A stretch of 64,000 nucleotides of DNA, taken from NCBI RefSeq assembly GCF_036370855.1, contig NC_088099.1:148137517-148201516 (forward strand), written 5' to 3'. Position 1 is the first letter of the stretch. Every line of letters begins with the position of its first letter. The DNA is from Dromaius novaehollandiae (Eukaryota; Chordata; Aves; Casuariiformes; Dromaiidae). Shown piece by piece: positions 13,201 through 25,565 of this stretch. Under the pieces are notes generated by a model. That model did no database searches. It saw only the letters and a list, made by a program, of their open reading frames with translations, and was not told the origin of the DNA. Both the position numbers and the translations under genes were made by a program.

Positions 13201-16200
13201 GTTTCCATTGTTTCTGGCAGATTTGGAGTTCAGACAAAAGGGAAAAAAGTGGTAGAACAGAAAAGGAGGCCAAGGTGATAATGTGACTGTCCTGAAACTG
13301 CAGTCTGATCTGGTTTTGGCTTTTTTTTTTTTTCTTTTTTTTTCTTTTTTCTTTAAGATCTTCTGGTCTTGGACTGTGGCTGAGTTAATGTTTCAGCTAG
13401 TAGTAATTCATTCCCCCACCCCCACTCCCAAGGGCCTCTGCTTGTGATGATTTGTGGCTATGAGAGGGATGAGACTGTGCTGCCTTTGGAAATGATGAGT
13501 GATCCCGGCTCCCCCCTCATCCTGCCTCTGTCTTGTTTTCAAAGAGACCCTTAAGGAGGACCAGCCAGGAGTAAGCTATGTGAGCCATGGGCCATAGGCT
13601 AAGCGTTGTAGTTTGTCAGTTGTTCTCTGTCAATTTTATTTTTCAGACCTAATCAATTTCAAATATACAAAGATTCTTATTACTATCTTGAATGAAATAC
13701 TTTAAATTCTTTGGAAAACTGAGAAATGTTTTAAATTTGTGTAGGTGTTTTGCTTTCCCAAAGGACTCTTGGGGGTGGGGAGAAGCTTTCATTGGCAGAC
13801 ACAGCCGTATATAGCTGCATAAACTCACCAGTGAGTGTGTGTGTATATGTGTACCTGTACTTCCCCCTGCTCATATTCTGGTACTGAATGGGCTAATAAC
13901 AATCCTACCCTCATAAGGAAGAAAGCATGTTACATTCTTTCAGTAACTTCTTTGACGGATGTTTTTCTGCGTCTACAGCTGAGACGTTTACGTTTTTCCC
14001 CAAATTTCACATCAGTGTTTCAGTACATCTGATCAGTGATTTGGATTATTGTTTTATTGTATTATTTTGGTTAGAAAAATCTCTTGTATTGTTGTTGGGA
14101 AGCTAAATATCCTGTAACTGTAATCTCAAGTTTTATTAACAATTCGAAACAAGATTAAGTACTTGGAAGCATCCTGGAATATAAGTGAAAATACTCGCTC
14201 CAAACCTGAGGTTAAACTACTTGTTAAACCCACCAAAACTTCAAGAATTAGAGTTTATTTGAAAATAAGCTTTTTTTTTTTTTTTTAGGGCACTTGCTGT
14301 GTTGCAAACATGATCTTAATTCTTGTAGTTTGAGTCACTTGTCAAGGTGACTTCATTTCTTGTTCTTCTGAAAATATTTCCTGTGTCTGCAGAAGTCGTC
14401 ATAACAGAATGTTTCTGAGACTTCCAGGTAACTTGCAATGAAAATAGATTATCAGTGCGTCTGTTATTTCCCACAAAAATTGGAGCTCAGAGGCATTTGA
14501 GTATATTTTTATATCAATTAAAAATATGGATAACAATTTATCAGGAATCTTAAAATCCATACAGCGATCATTAATGAGTAACTTTGGAAGTGGAGTTGCC
14601 TACCCTGGGATGAATTTAACATCTTTGTAATTCAATTTCATTTCTGTATACTAGATTTAAGTCCTGGAATTAGGCTTCTGTCTATTTCTAGAATTGTTCT
14701 CTAAATAGCTGAAAGAATATCTCTGAAGAGGTCTGTCTCCATCTCAGGTACTGACCAGCTACATGTTATCTCATTTTTCCCTGTTGTAAAACCAAGGGAA
14801 ACCAATTAACGCTTCACATGGATGCATGTGAATAGCTAACATATTTCTGTGGCAAGAATATGGAGGTAGAATCAATGCCCATAAAATGCATTACTTGGGT
14901 GAGGAGTATTACAGAAATTTTCATTTCAGGCATTTAATTGGTCAAACAGAAGTTAGAATTAGGGGAAAGCAGTTTGGCTGAGTCTGTAAACAAATACATT
15001 AAAAAAGAAAAAGCAACTGTATAACTTATAGTGTAAGTTGATACTTTTGGAACCAGAAAAAAAAATAAAGGAGTTCTTTCTCATGGAGAATTAATCCCAT
15101 TAGAAGTAAGTAACACTGAGGGAGACCTTCAAAAGGCTGGAAAACGCACTCTAAATACTATGGGATACAAACTTTTTGATGCAAGTCATATTCTGTTGCC
15201 TAGGCTTTACACACCTGTGATTTGAGGTTTGTACATAAAATCATGAATTCATTCTCAGTGTTTAAATGGTGCTGTGATGTGTCTAGGTCCTATATTCAGT
15301 ACAATTATGGGAACTGTTTGTTTATAGCAGATACAATAATACTGCTCATTTCAGTAGACTGACTTCTGATTTCTCATTGAGATGAGGAGAGTCTGAATGG
15401 AGGCATTAGTATTCTGTGCCATAGCTTGTTCCTGTGCTAATAATTTGTAGCATGACTCTTCCATAATTCCTCAGGAAAGGAGAGATGAGAATTATGTGTA
15501 TACTTAACCAGAAAACTGTGCTAACCACCTCCAGTTGAGAAAGGCAGCAGAGAAGAGCCGAGTCCCGTGTTTAGACTGGGTGGTTCTTTATGTGAACACC
15601 AGCAAGATCCACGCAAATATGTGACCAGAATGCCATAACTGTTAATTCTTGCTTATCATATCTGGAAACCAAAGTGAGAACTGGATTGATACCCTTCCTG
15701 GACTAGGGTGAATAGCGATGTTCTCTTTTCCCCTACCCTCAACGCCTGTTGGTAGAATAGGACTTTTCTGTTAAAACATGAGCAGAAACTGAAGGGTTCC
15801 CGAACTTCTATACTTCCACCATAGAGCTGCAGTGTATCATATTGGCAGTGGCAGTTCCCTGGCCTTGTATATGTGAGGAAGGAGACCTCACAAGAAAAAA
15901 GAAAATGATGTAGTCCTGGGAGACAGTAGTACTAGCAGTATTCAGTGTCTAAACTGTTCCTCACCCCTCCTGGAGTAAAGCAAGTGGCAAGGAATGCTGG
16001 TTGGATGGCTCGTTTGTTTTTAAATTGTATCACAGTTTAACCCATTACATCATAACTACTTGCAGAGAGAAGAGAAATATTCTTATCCCCCTGCTTAAGG
16101 CAAATGTGTTAAAAACAGGTGTTCAATACTTGTTAAATTTCATTCTGTGATGGTACAAATACTGCTGTTTTAAAACCATTATATGACTGTGTATCGTTTG

Positions 16201-19200
16201 TTTAAGGTAATGCTATGCATTCTTACTTTTGCTAAGGCTGTATCCCAGATGGGTTGCAGTCTCTGTGTGGAAGGCCGTGGCCATACTATATGTATTTTTA
16301 TATGTCAGCTCTTTAAAATGTATCTAAGTAGCCAATAGTGTTCTTCTATTTACATAAAACTTATGTTTTAGAAAGTAGACACCTTTATTCTTTAACCTTT
16401 CTGTGAACACTTAATTTCAGTGAGTGATGCAACGGTTAGGGAAAGATGGGAAAATACATCTGTCTAATGGTGCCAAAGAAAACGTGTTTATTTTGACTCA
16501 GGGTATGTTCATAATGTTGGAAGTAAGAGGAAAAAACTGTATTAATATTATCGTGTTGCCTATACTGTGCCTGTGGATGGAATTGTATTACGTCAAGCAA
16601 GTCTTGTAATAGTAGGGCAAGTCATGGGAAATTTTCACATTGAAATCCCAGTCCTAAATTGCCACTGACAAAAGGGCATCCTATTTACGAAAGAAAGCAA
16701 AAAACAAGTCGGAGAAGGCCTGAGAAGCAAAATGTTTTCACAGTGACATTTAGCATGAAGTAAAACTTTCTCAGGCCAGTTTTTCAACTTCTCTCTTTTT
16801 CTTTTCCTTTTTTTTTTTTTTCTTTTTACAGTGGATGGAACTGAGGTTTAACACACTGGCAAAATGCCCACACTGCAAAAAAATGTAAGTTTTCTGAGAA
16901 CAAGATTACATAAATTAACTTTTAAATATGTTGCCACAGTTTTTTCTGTAGAAGTCTTTGGAGTGAGATGTCTGCCACATGTATTATTTTGCCATGTTCA
17001 CCTGAATTTCAAGACTAAAGAGCATGTTATGTGCACATGATTTCTCCCCTCATTATGCACAGATCAGTAACTTTGACACATCAAACCTGTATTTATTAAA
17101 ATGCTCTGATTGAATTGTCAGAGGCAAAAGTAACCTGCTAACAATTGACAGAACTGGGTTGCTAAAATTAACGACTTGGAATCTTTTCTTCTTAACCTTG
17201 AAATTTTACCACAACGCAGTTAATCGGATGTCATGTTCGAATATAGAGCTTGATTTGTCGTATTCTGAAAGAAGGGAAGGAAATAATCTTTTGTTAATTT
17301 GAAAGAGGTTTCATTCATTTCATAAACTCAACTGATTTGTATTAAGCATCTTACTGCATTAGCTTGTTTAATGTTTGTGAATTATTACAGTATACTTTGT
17401 CTACTTAGTTGACATTACTTCAACAAGAGGGAGATGTCACTTGTGTCAAAGAGAAGAATTAAAGTAGAATTCAAGACTTCTAAGAGTGTGTGTGGGGGTT
17501 GTTTGTTTGGTATTAATGGTATTAAAAGCTATGCTCCAAACATACCTTAATTTTGTATGGAATCTCAACCATAGGGTGTGAAATAGGACTGACTTGTCTT
17601 GCTGGTTTAAAGATTTGCCTTCCCTTGATAGGCAAGTGCTATTTCCATTTAAAGGAGCAGATATTTATACTGGGAAAGGAGAACCATAGCTGTATTGCAT
17701 GTTCTAGGAAAACTGGCAGATCCCTCAGGAAGCAGAAGGCTTAGGATAAATGTATTTTAGGTGTTGGCCTTTGAAAGTGATTGAAATCTGTTACTGAAGT
17801 ATTTGATAAAGAAGTCAGTCTGGTGATATACTTAATCTCAGGAGTGTAAATGGGTATGGAATAGCGGTCATGTTCTAGTTTGCTTAGATCAAATAAACTC
17901 AGGATCTTGATGAGATGTTGCTTTACAGGGTAGTGACAGGATTTCTTGTTTTATATTCAGGGTTTTTTATTTTTCCCTTTTCAGCTTTTTTAACTAATTG
18001 CAATTAATGTTAGCCATTTCTTTTTTTAACATTTAATACTTGATAGTTGACCTCAGTGTTTCCCTTTTACTTGAATCTCTTTTAATTACAAAATGATTTG
18101 CTGTTTAACCAAAACAAACAAACAAACAAAAAAGCAAAGCAATCATCCAGAAGTTATACCGTGTGATCTTTTGGTCTGTCTTCTATTGATTTTTATATTG
18201 GTTGTATTTTAAAATCTAACTGGAGTCAAAGGACCTTTCAGCATTTTTCTTCAAAGTGCAAAGCACATCTACAGCATACTATCTGTACATAATAAAACTG
18301 GAACATCTCTGCAGTATAATTTGTGTAAATTACAGCTTAACTGGCAACTGAAAGAGTTGCTGAATACAAAAGAAATTCTAATAAGTAGGCACTTTTGTCC
18401 TTGGGCTTCGGATGCAAATTATTGAATATTGCAATTTAGCTTTGAATGGGTTGTTTGATATCTTACTGTGTTTGAGATGTGACAGTCAGGACAGACAGAT
18501 ATTCTGGCAGCATAAACGTTTCTTATGCATGTATTTAGGGCACAGCGTAGGTGAAGCAGAACTTTGACTCATGGTGATTGAATAAACAACTGCAGTGACC
18601 CACTGCTTTTTTTCAACCCTTTTTCAGAGGTCACTGTACCTGTAGTCAGAAAAGAATGTGTATTGTTCAGTTCCAGTAAATTAACACACAACTTTCTTCA
18701 TTAGTAGCTGAGTAGTCAGATGTGGAAACATTCCTTACCTCTGTGGAATCAGCGGAAGACTGTGCCTGAAAAAAGGATAGAATAGATTGAAGCAAAAGGC
18801 ACCTTAAATCGTGGCAACACTAGATTCCACCCCCCCAGAAGACATTTGTTGAGACTTCTAGATACTCAGATTCTTTTCAAGATTTTTCCTCTCAAAAACT
18901 TTGTTTTAAAATTGCTTATGAACCTAAAGATAAAATCTTAAAGTCTCTTCTTTCAGAATGTAACACTCAATAGTGTGCATGTATGTTGGTAAAACTAAAT
19001 TTTGTGGACCTTTATGAATATGCATGTGTAAACAATCTCTTATGCATTCTGCAATAAATCTCTGTAAATAGGTTGTCTGCTATAACCAAATAGGTTATTG
19101 CAAACCAGGTCTTAATAAGAATGTATCCTCTGAAATTGGAAGGGGAAGTCGGGATTCATTACACCCAAAGGTCAAAAATGAAACAGTAATGTTCTAAGGC

Positions 19201-22200
19201 ATGATCACTGTATTTTCTCAGAATACATAAATTAAACCAAAGAACCTATCCAGATGTGGGGTGAAATGGTATCTTTAGTTTCTTGTGTGATATTGTTCTT
19301 TTGTGGTTTGTTTGTTTGTTTGTTTATTTTATTCTGTCTACCTGCCACCAGTGTGGTCACAAGTGTAATATTTTTTAGGTTTTCCACATAAGTCATTTGT
19401 GGAAAAATAACCTGTTAAGAAACAGGAAATGAGTTCTGATGCACAGAATAAAATCACTTACTCTGTGAATGTGCAACTGTCTTTGGAAGTGGACTACAAG
19501 CTTGCTCATGCCAGTATATTCAAGGTGTTTATGAAAGCTCTACGGTTTGTATTGGTTCTACCTGACTCAGGCAGTTAGTTGCACATTATCTGCTGCATCA
19601 GAACAACAAATGCAGCTGATGAGTAAGTTGTTGAAAAATAGCTCTATTTTGTAGTGTAGAGGATGACCTGGGAATGGGGGAGCTGTTTTCACTGTTGTAT
19701 TATTTTTGTGTGTTTCAAATACAAGATCCCAGGTGTTTATCGGCCCGTTTCCAGAAATGTGGGTGGTTTAGAGAAGGCTTCTAGAATCCTTCTCCTCTTG
19801 TTTAATGATGGAGAAGGGGGAATTACTGGGTTTTGTCTGCTGCTGTCTTTCTCAAGCTGTATATTAATTTTTTTTTCTTTTCCTTTACAATGTACTGACT
19901 GTTTCTAAGGTCTGGTGTAATGATGAAGACCCCTAATGAGCTTTAACATCTTTGCATTGTAAAGCGTATAGGACCCCAAAGGGAAACCTCTACTGAGGTT
20001 TTCCCCTCTTTATAATTACTACCTCAAACTACATTGGCTTTGTCTCTTGTATCTTCTGCTGCTGCCCAAAGGTCTGGCAGGTGCCTTTTGCTTCCTTAGC
20101 AGCAGCTCAGAAGAGAAGACCTGCCTTCCAGATGGCTTTGTCGTGAGTTCACCCTAATCAGCCAACAAATGTAAATGGTGTCTTCTGATATTTTTAAATG
20201 TTGTTCTTTTTGACCCCAGTTTAATATTTCTGAATGTGGCTGTCAAGCTTGCTGCTGTTCATAGATTTTTGGGGGATTTTTTTTCAGCTTTCTTTCCTCA
20301 AAGTTAGTTTGCCTTTCTTTTTTGTGTGATTTGGAGTGGGTAAAGGGAAGTTTCACCACTTAAAGTGGCCAGTGGTTAGTACCACTGCCTGGAGAAGAAA
20401 AATAAATTCTGAAGTGTTGGGATTGCCAAATATTGCCAGGTCTTAGAAACTTACTATCTTTATTTCAACTTCTCCTTCTGTCGAGAGAAAAAAGCAGTTA
20501 CAATTAAATAAAGCCATTCTTTTTTCTTACTTTTTGTAGTATTTCAGGAGACAATTTCATCTCATCACCCCCACCCCAGCCTGTTTTATTTGATAGGAGG
20601 GGGCAGAGCTTGTGGGAAGTATGGCTGGAAGATAAACATGGCAGTTTCTGTGTTATGGTTGCAAAAACAAGGTCATGAGTCAGACAACTCCAGAAGTAAA
20701 GATCTCTTTCCCAAAATGAACTACGTCTCCGTGTGAAATATGCAGTGCAGTAAATGTAATACATGTTTTAGATGAATTCGATATGACACTTCTACCAGCT
20801 TGTTGGCTGGTTAATGCTTATTTTAAAGTATTCAACTCTAATAAAATTAATGCACTCAGTACATAGCTAGAAAGCTTTGCAGGGCCGGGGAGGAGACCTT
20901 AGTTCAGTTTGGCAAGCTCAGTACTCATCGACTGAAGTTTTGGAAGCTGCCTCTCCCCTTGCCCCTTTCATACAAGTCCCGATTTGATTGTTTCCCTCAT
21001 GCTATGAGGGAATTGGACATTTCACGTCTTCTAGAATGGCCATAGAAGGATTAAGGGTGGCTTTTGTGGAACCAAAATTATTTTTATTTGTGTAGTAGAT
21101 CAGGTTGTCTGTAGGTGGTAAGATACCATTATTTCCCAAATCGGGAATTCCCATCCACTGCCCTCTGCAAATGTGTACAGTGAGGCTTTCCATGTGAAGT
21201 AACTTCGCCTGGAAAATTAATAAGCAGAACAGTTTTATGACATTCTTTTCTTTTGCAAGCATATAGCAGATGGTGTGGCGTGTTAATGGTCACTATAGTC
21301 AGTCCTTGTCTTGCAAGATGAAGCTCAACTTGTGCATATTAGCTTGAGGACTTTTCTTTTTTTGAAGCATTTTAGAAATTCCTTGTAAAGAAATAACACT
21401 GTAGTAAAGCTGCTTAAGCCAATCTCTTTGAAGGCTCTCTAAGATGAATATTAAAAAAAAAAATTCTATTCACATGCTAAGCATATGAGGTCTTGCTATG
21501 TGGCTAACTAATTGGAGCTAGAAATCTGGTCAGTCATATGACAGATGAATAGTTCAGCAATGCTTGCTTCAACATATTTTAGATAAATTACAGAACTATC
21601 ATGAGATGTAAATGGCTTTCCCTTGTATCCTTGAACACAAAGTACAAGCAGCCCCATATTTTCTAAAGGAATGTTGATCTCCCAGAATGGGAGGAGGTAC
21701 TTTGTTGATGATAGTGTGCTTCAGGATGCTTCAAAACTACCTCTAGGACAGCAGTACGTGTTGTATGAAAGCACCGCTACTTCTCTGGCCCCTTTCAGTT
21801 GACCTACACGTTCACTGTATTTCAATGGAATTAAATCACGTTCCTATTTTCCTCTGCAGTGTAGGTGATTAAAATACATGATTAAAATACGATTAAAAAT
21901 GCCTGACTCAAAATATATTTGCCAAACAATACCAAGTTTCTAGAATAATTTTCTAACGTAGTGAAGAATCTAACCTTTTATTAAAATTCTGCATTCAGTT
22001 TGTCTGAAGCACTGTAATAGCTTATTTATTTTGGCAGGTAGAAACGTAGTTGTCTGTCTTGAGCAGTTTATACTCTAGATAGTGACAGAACTTCTGAGGG
22101 ATTTATTTAGCTTGGTTGTCAGCAGATGTGTGCGGTTAATTTAACTTGTGCTAGAGCTCTAAAAGAACATTTGAAAGTAAAAAGAACTTGTCACATCTTT

Positions 22201-23898
22201 GAAGTTACTAAAACTGACTTAAATGTGTGTAAAGAGTTTTAGTCTTTAGAAGCATGATGAACATGAAAGATTTTCATGTTTATGACTAAGGAAACAGTTA
22301 ACACTTTGGGGGATGGGGGGGTATATCTTCAAGAAATTAGGCAGAGTTTGGCCAATCAATGGTTTTGAATGAATTATTCCAAGAAATAGACTATGCAGGT
22401 GATTGCTCTGACATTGAGATATTTCTGGTTACTTAGATGTTGTGAATATATTGTGAAACACTCTTTAGTCCTTTAAGTTATGTTGAAGTTATGAAGCAGC
22501 TCAAACTGTAGGTCTGGCACTGCTTTCTTTGCAAATATCTAGATTTTTAGATATAAAATTTTTGTTAATCTCCATCTATAGTTCCCTTTTAAACAAATGT
22601 GTGGCCTGTCTTTTACTTTCTATTTGGTATAATTATTGACTTTGCCTACTTCTTTATAAACTTAAGATGGCATATGTGTATTCACATTCTGTTTTTTTTC
22701 CCATTTAGACTAATAGTTCTTTGAATTTTAAATGCTAATTATTTTCTTGCAGTTCTTCTGTTGGAAGCGCGCTGCCACGGAGACGCTGCTGTGCATACAT
22801 TACAATTGGGATGATATGCATCTTCATTGGAGTTGGATTAACTGTGAGTGATGTAGTATCATGTACTTGCAGCTATGTAGGGGATGCGCATGTATGAAGG
22901 AGCTACCCTGAATTATCATCTCTTCTTTCCCCAGCATTCGAGCAAAACCTCTTAAGTTTATATATCTTTTTTCCCTTCCCTATTAAAACCATAGGTTTAA
23001 TTATTACAGTTAACTAGAAAAATTAATTTTGTTTTTGAAAAATATTCTGGCACTTTGAGATTCTCATTTTCCTGATATTAAATCTGACTCACTATCTCCT
23101 AAACTTCAGTTTTATGAAAAATGATTTAACATTGTTTTAGAAATACCAGAACATCTTGCTCTTGCTAGGGCTCCCAAAACTTTCAGGTTTCCAGAAATAC
23201 ACATTGCTACACTCTGGGGAGTGGGATTCCAAAGAGTTAAAAATGTGGATATAGCTTTACAATTTGTACAAGCCATAACAAATAAAACCAGATAATACAC
23301 TATTTATAAATTAAAATGCTCACATTGCATTAGCCTATTATTCAATGAACTATCTGGCTTGCTTTCCACTTGAAGCATTTTGTACTGGTCATTAGAACTA
23401 ACTTTTTACCCTGCAGTTCCAAAACTAGATATGGGGAAATATGTTCATATGTGTGATTCTTATTATGTTTAAATATAAAAATTATCCAGTCTATAATGCA
23501 AGCTTAAATGAATTAAAAAGGATTTTCCAATTTTCCTAATAGAAACAATTTCTGGCTCTGTGTGTGTGTAAGTGTGTGTGTGTGTGTAAGTGTAAACACC
23601 CTTACTGAGTTTGAAAATAATGAAAATATTTTTCCCGTGAGGCACTGGAGCAGGCTGCCCAGGACCTGACTGGACAAAAGCCTGAGCCACCTGATCTGAA
23701 CTTAAAGTTGACTCTATTTTGACCAAATGGTTGGGCTAGAAACCTCCTGATGTCCCTTCAAAGCTCAGTTATCCTATGACTGGTTGAAATTAAGCTAATA
23801 AAATATCTTATTTATCCTTATCGGGGTGAAGATGGTGCTGAAATGCTCATCCTTAATAAAATTTGCTCTTCTTTGTAGAACAAATACTGCTGTATATT

Positions 23899-23935
<37 letters not shown>

Positions 23936-24104
23936 TTTTTTTTTTTTTTTTTTTTTTTAGGTTGGTACGCAAGATTTTGCCAGGCGATTTCATGCAACAT
24001 ATGTTTCTTGGGCTGTTGCTTATCTCTTAGGTTTAATCTGCCTCATTCGAGCCTGCTACTGGGGAGCCATAAAAGTCAGTTATCCAGAGCACAGTTTTGC
24101 ATAG
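803..24104 (+). CDS. PIP4P2: PIP4P2 (TMEM55A): type 2 phosphatidylinositol-4,5-bisphosphate 4-phosphatase, seven coding exons
   Basis: Join 803-908, 7002-7150, 8508-8614, 10384-10507, 16832-16884, 22753-22843 and 23961-24104. This gives 774 nt, or 257 aa plus stop, with every junction GT-AG and in phase; the human protein is also 257 aa as I recall it. The family is assigned to hydrolysis of PI(4,5)P2 to PI5P on late endosome/lysosome membranes. Visible in order: an acidic dileucine signal ERSPLL (8-13), a PPPY motif (39-42), a Cys-rich cytosolic region with paired CxxC motifs (CRVC, CTVC, CGHC, CPHC) between about 57 and 178, the proposed catalytic segment starting at C107, an RRRCC basic/cysteine patch (189-193), TM1 (about 194-213) and TM2 (about 224-247), then a short tail. 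The start has a good Kozak context (G at -3 and +4). Oddity: the Arg closing the CX5R signature is Lys113 here. Confidence 0.96.
1294..1312 (+). repeat. G19 homopolymer in intron 1
   Basis: Nineteen consecutive G on the sense strand, about 390 bp downstream of exon 1, at the edge of the CpG island. It could form G-quadruplexes in DNA or in the nascent transcript. Exact length is uncertain because long G runs are prone to sequencing error. Confidence 0.9.
1401..1437 (+). repeat. Polypyrimidine CTT/CTC tract
   Basis: A run of about 37 nt made only of C and T, built of CTT and CTC triplets with approximate mirror symmetry, closely followed by an A-rich tract. Such tracts can adopt triplex (H-DNA) structures. 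It marks the downstream shoulder of the CpG island. Confidence 0.8.
7002..7150 (+). CDS. PIP4P2: PIP4P2 coding exon 2
   Basis: 149 nt from acceptor cttgcag to donor gtaaaa, phase 1 to phase 0, residues 36-85. It encodes the proline-rich PPPY element (a possible WW-domain/NEDD4-type ligase site) and the first two CxxC pairs (CRVC and CTVC). The residues are almost identical to human TMEM55A as I remember it. Confidence 0.96.
7151..8507 (+). other. PIP4P2: PIP4P2 intron 2
   Basis: A phase-0 intron with donor gtaaaa and acceptor tttttcatttag. It contains two sense-strand G runs (7786-7810 and 8438-8448) and otherwise AT-rich unique-looking sequence. Confidence 0.85.
7786..7810 (+). repeat. G25 homopolymer in intron 2
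   Basis: Twenty-five consecutive G on the transcribed sense strand, between coding exons 2 and 3. This is strong G-quadruplex potential. The length should be treated as approximate. Confidence 0.9.
8508..8614 (+). CDS. PIP4P2: PIP4P2 coding exon 3 (proposed catalytic segment)
   Basis: 107 nt, phase 0 to phase 2, residues 86-120 plus two bases of Cys121. It encodes a cluster of cysteines (C99, C101, C103) followed by the segment C107-K-D-T-S-R-K113. In human TMEM55A the same segment reads CKDTSRR, the CX5R phosphatase signature. Here codon 8589-8591 is AAA (Lys) instead of Arg. The rest (IGCPRPNC) is conserved. Confidence 0.96.
8615..10383 (+). other. PIP4P2: PIP4P2 intron 3
   Basis: A phase-2 intron with donor gtaaga and acceptor ttaatacag, which has a weak pyrimidine tract. 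No repeat or extra exon is recognisable. Confidence 0.85.
10384..10507 (+). CDS. PIP4P2: PIP4P2 coding exon 4
   Basis: 124 nt, phase 2 to phase 0, residues 121-162. It encodes the conserved [20 protein letters not shown] stretch and the CGHC pair. It differs from human at a few conservative positions (for example IPEE versus ISEE). Confidence 0.96.
10508..16831 (+). other. PIP4P2: PIP4P2 intron 4
   Basis: The largest intron of the gene in this window, about 6.3 kb. It has donor gtaagt and a T-rich acceptor tract before 16832. It contains simple-sequence patches, including a T-rich tract near 13321-13353 and a short TA run near 11229. I recognise no transposon or gene. Confidence 0.85.
16832..16884 (+). 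CDS. PIP4P2: PIP4P2 coding exon 5
   Basis: A 53-nt micro-sized exon, phase 0 to phase 2, residues 163-179 plus part of Ile180. It encodes [17 protein letters not shown], the last CxxC pair of the Cys-rich cytosolic region, and is flanked by a long T-rich acceptor tract and a consensus gtaagt donor. Confidence 0.96.
16885..22752 (+). other. PIP4P2: PIP4P2 intron 5
   Basis: A phase-2 intron of about 5.9 kb with donor gtaagt and acceptor ttcttgcag. It contains short AAAC/GTTT tandem patches (about 18112-18131 and 19309-19325). I see nothing that codes. Confidence 0.85.
22753..22843 (+). CDS. PIP4P2: PIP4P2 coding exon 6 (first transmembrane helix)
   Basis: 91 nt, phase 2 to phase 0, residues 180-210. 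It encodes the RRRCC juxtamembrane patch (Cys192-193 are candidates for palmitoylation) and most of TM1. It ends on a codon boundary at ACT|gtgagt, so any downstream exon opening in phase 0 could be joined to it. Confidence 0.96.
23620..23780 (+). mobile_element. CR1-like LINE, degraded 3' end
   Basis: The phrases GAGGCACTGGAGCAGGCTGCCCAG, CACCTGATCTGAACTTA, GGTTGGGCTAGAAACCTCCTGATGTCCCTTC and a terminal TATCCTATGAC match the well-known 3' portion of avian/reptilian CR1 retrotransposons. It is 5'-truncated with internal deletions, in the same orientation as PIP4P2, and has no coding capacity. This is one of the main pointers to a bird-like (sauropsid) genome. Confidence 0.85.
23904..23958 (+). 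repeat. (TC)n/(T)n polypyrimidine tract at exon 7 acceptor
   Basis: About 15 TC dinucleotides followed by more than 20 T run straight into the AG of the exon 7 acceptor. The tract is a microsatellite likely to vary in length. It is also an obvious binding platform for U2AF and PTB-type splicing factors. Confidence 0.9.
23961..24104 (+). CDS. PIP4P2: PIP4P2 coding exon 7 (second transmembrane helix and stop)
   Basis: 144 nt including TAG at 24102-24104, residues 211-257. It encodes the short TM1-TM2 loop, TM2 (about 224-247, containing Arg240) and the tail [10 protein letters not shown], which matches the human C-terminus with Lys for Arg. Confidence 0.96.
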   Translation, partial: VGTQDFARRFHATYVSWAVAYLLGLICLIRACYWGAIKVSYPEHSFA

Positions 24105-25565
24105 AGAAATTGATAGATTATAGCAGATGAACATCTAGTAATTCTGCATACTACATCCTGGACACTTAAAATCTTTCCTGTAAGGATTCCATTCTGTTCA
24201 AAAATAGTCTTAAGACTTGGGGGTCTTTAAGAACAAATGTTCATTGCACTACATAATATGCAAATAGTTTGTTTTGCTGCTAGATTCCTAGCTCTGAAAA
24301 CTAAAGCTTTGTTTACATGTTCATAACTCTGTCTTTATAGGTGTCAAATTTCATTCCAACAGACAGTATTAAGTTTTAGATTTCCTTTGTCATGTTAAAA
24401 TCAGTCTGCCTTTTTTTTTTTTTTTTTGGTGATCAGTAAGAATTCAAAAGCAAGAGTGTTTATAAGTGTTTCTACAATAGCTTCACATTTGTACTTAACA
24501 TTTTAACTAAAATTATATTAAAGTAGCTTGCTTTAAAACCTAAGCAATAAGCATTTTGCTTGAACTGCTTACTGTATCTTTTTGCCTAAGATCGTAGTGA
24601 CCTTATTCAGGAAATGAAATTTATGAGTGTACTTTAAGAGACTGACACTGTTGCTAGAGAGACATTTGTAAACACTGTATGCTTTGAGATACTTCAGGTA
24701 GAAAGATGCAATATTTTGGTAGTCCAATTAAATTTCCATTTATCCAGGATGGATTTCAGTTAGAATAAATGCTTTCTCCTCAAGGATCCTGGGACTTGGC
24801 TCCTGCCCCCCCCCCCCCCCCCCTTTCCCTTCTTTCTGTTTAACTGGCAAATCCTGAAAGCCATGCTTGGATTATGGAATTTAACTCTGGTTATTTGTAC
24901 AAGTTCCTTTACAGAGTCTAAGGGAAGCATTTCATATGACTTGTTTTGTAATACTTCAATGTCATGTAGCTGACAATAAGGTGGTGATGGGTTGCCTCTT
25001 ACTTTCCTCTGATCATGTCAGATTTTTCCCTGTTTAGGAGAGAGATGCACTGGTCACTGCAAAGGGAGACACTGTTAACGTCACGTTAAAAGCTGTAATG
25101 GGAAAATGAGTAAACTATTTCTTGGATCATTCCATCAAAGTACACCTAGTCAATTTAGCTCTGACTGACTAAGAGAATACGGAAACAAAGTTTTTTCTAA
25201 TGATGTATTCACAAAGGATTGAGGGACCAGTTCTTGCACTGCCCATCTTTATAGTTTTAAACAAGTTTTTGCTAAATTCAGAAGGAATGTCCTGAGTGGT
25301 TTAGATGACTGTAGTAATTTAGCTAATGGGGTCAGATGGGTAAATTAATGTGGATGTTTCAGGGATACATGTAATTTAAATTATCTATGTTCCTGCAAGG
25401 ACAAAATGATATTCAGATAAGGATTTTTGAGCACAATAAATGTAAATGATCAAACTGTAAATGATCTGTCTTTGTATGATGATAAATGTATAAAAGCAGT
25501 AGCTCAGGATTACAATGTACCTTTTACAAATAAACTAATAAATAAAGATTATTATTCAAAGTTAA
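24105..25565 (+). other. PIP4P2: PIP4P2 3' UTR (probable extent)
   Basis: AT-rich non-coding sequence after the stop codon. AATAAA occurs at 24764-24769, 25435-25440 and as a cluster (25529-25534, 25537-25542, 25541-25546) followed by a T/GT-rich stretch, the best candidate cleavage region. It also holds a C18 run at 24806-24823. The end point is an inference. Confidence 0.55.
25529..25546 (+). terminator. Cluster of three AATAAA polyadenylation signals
   Basis: Three AATAAA hexamers occur within 18 nt, followed within about 30 nt by a TTTTGTTATTT-type T/GT-rich element. This arrangement suits the main PIP4P2 3' end. Confidence 0.6.

Larger units (their letters stand above)
22844..23960 (+). 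other. PIP4P2: PIP4P2 intron 6
   Basis: An intron of about 1.1 kb holding a TG-rich microsatellite (about 23560-23590), a CR1 3'-end fragment (about 23620-23780) and a (TC)n-T(n) pyrimidine tract of more than 50 nt directly at the acceptor. Confidence 0.85.

Noticed and set aside
23818-24000. Minus-strand frame with Lys and Arg-Glu repeats
   Set aside because: Antisense of the TC/T tract and of PIP4P2 exon 7.
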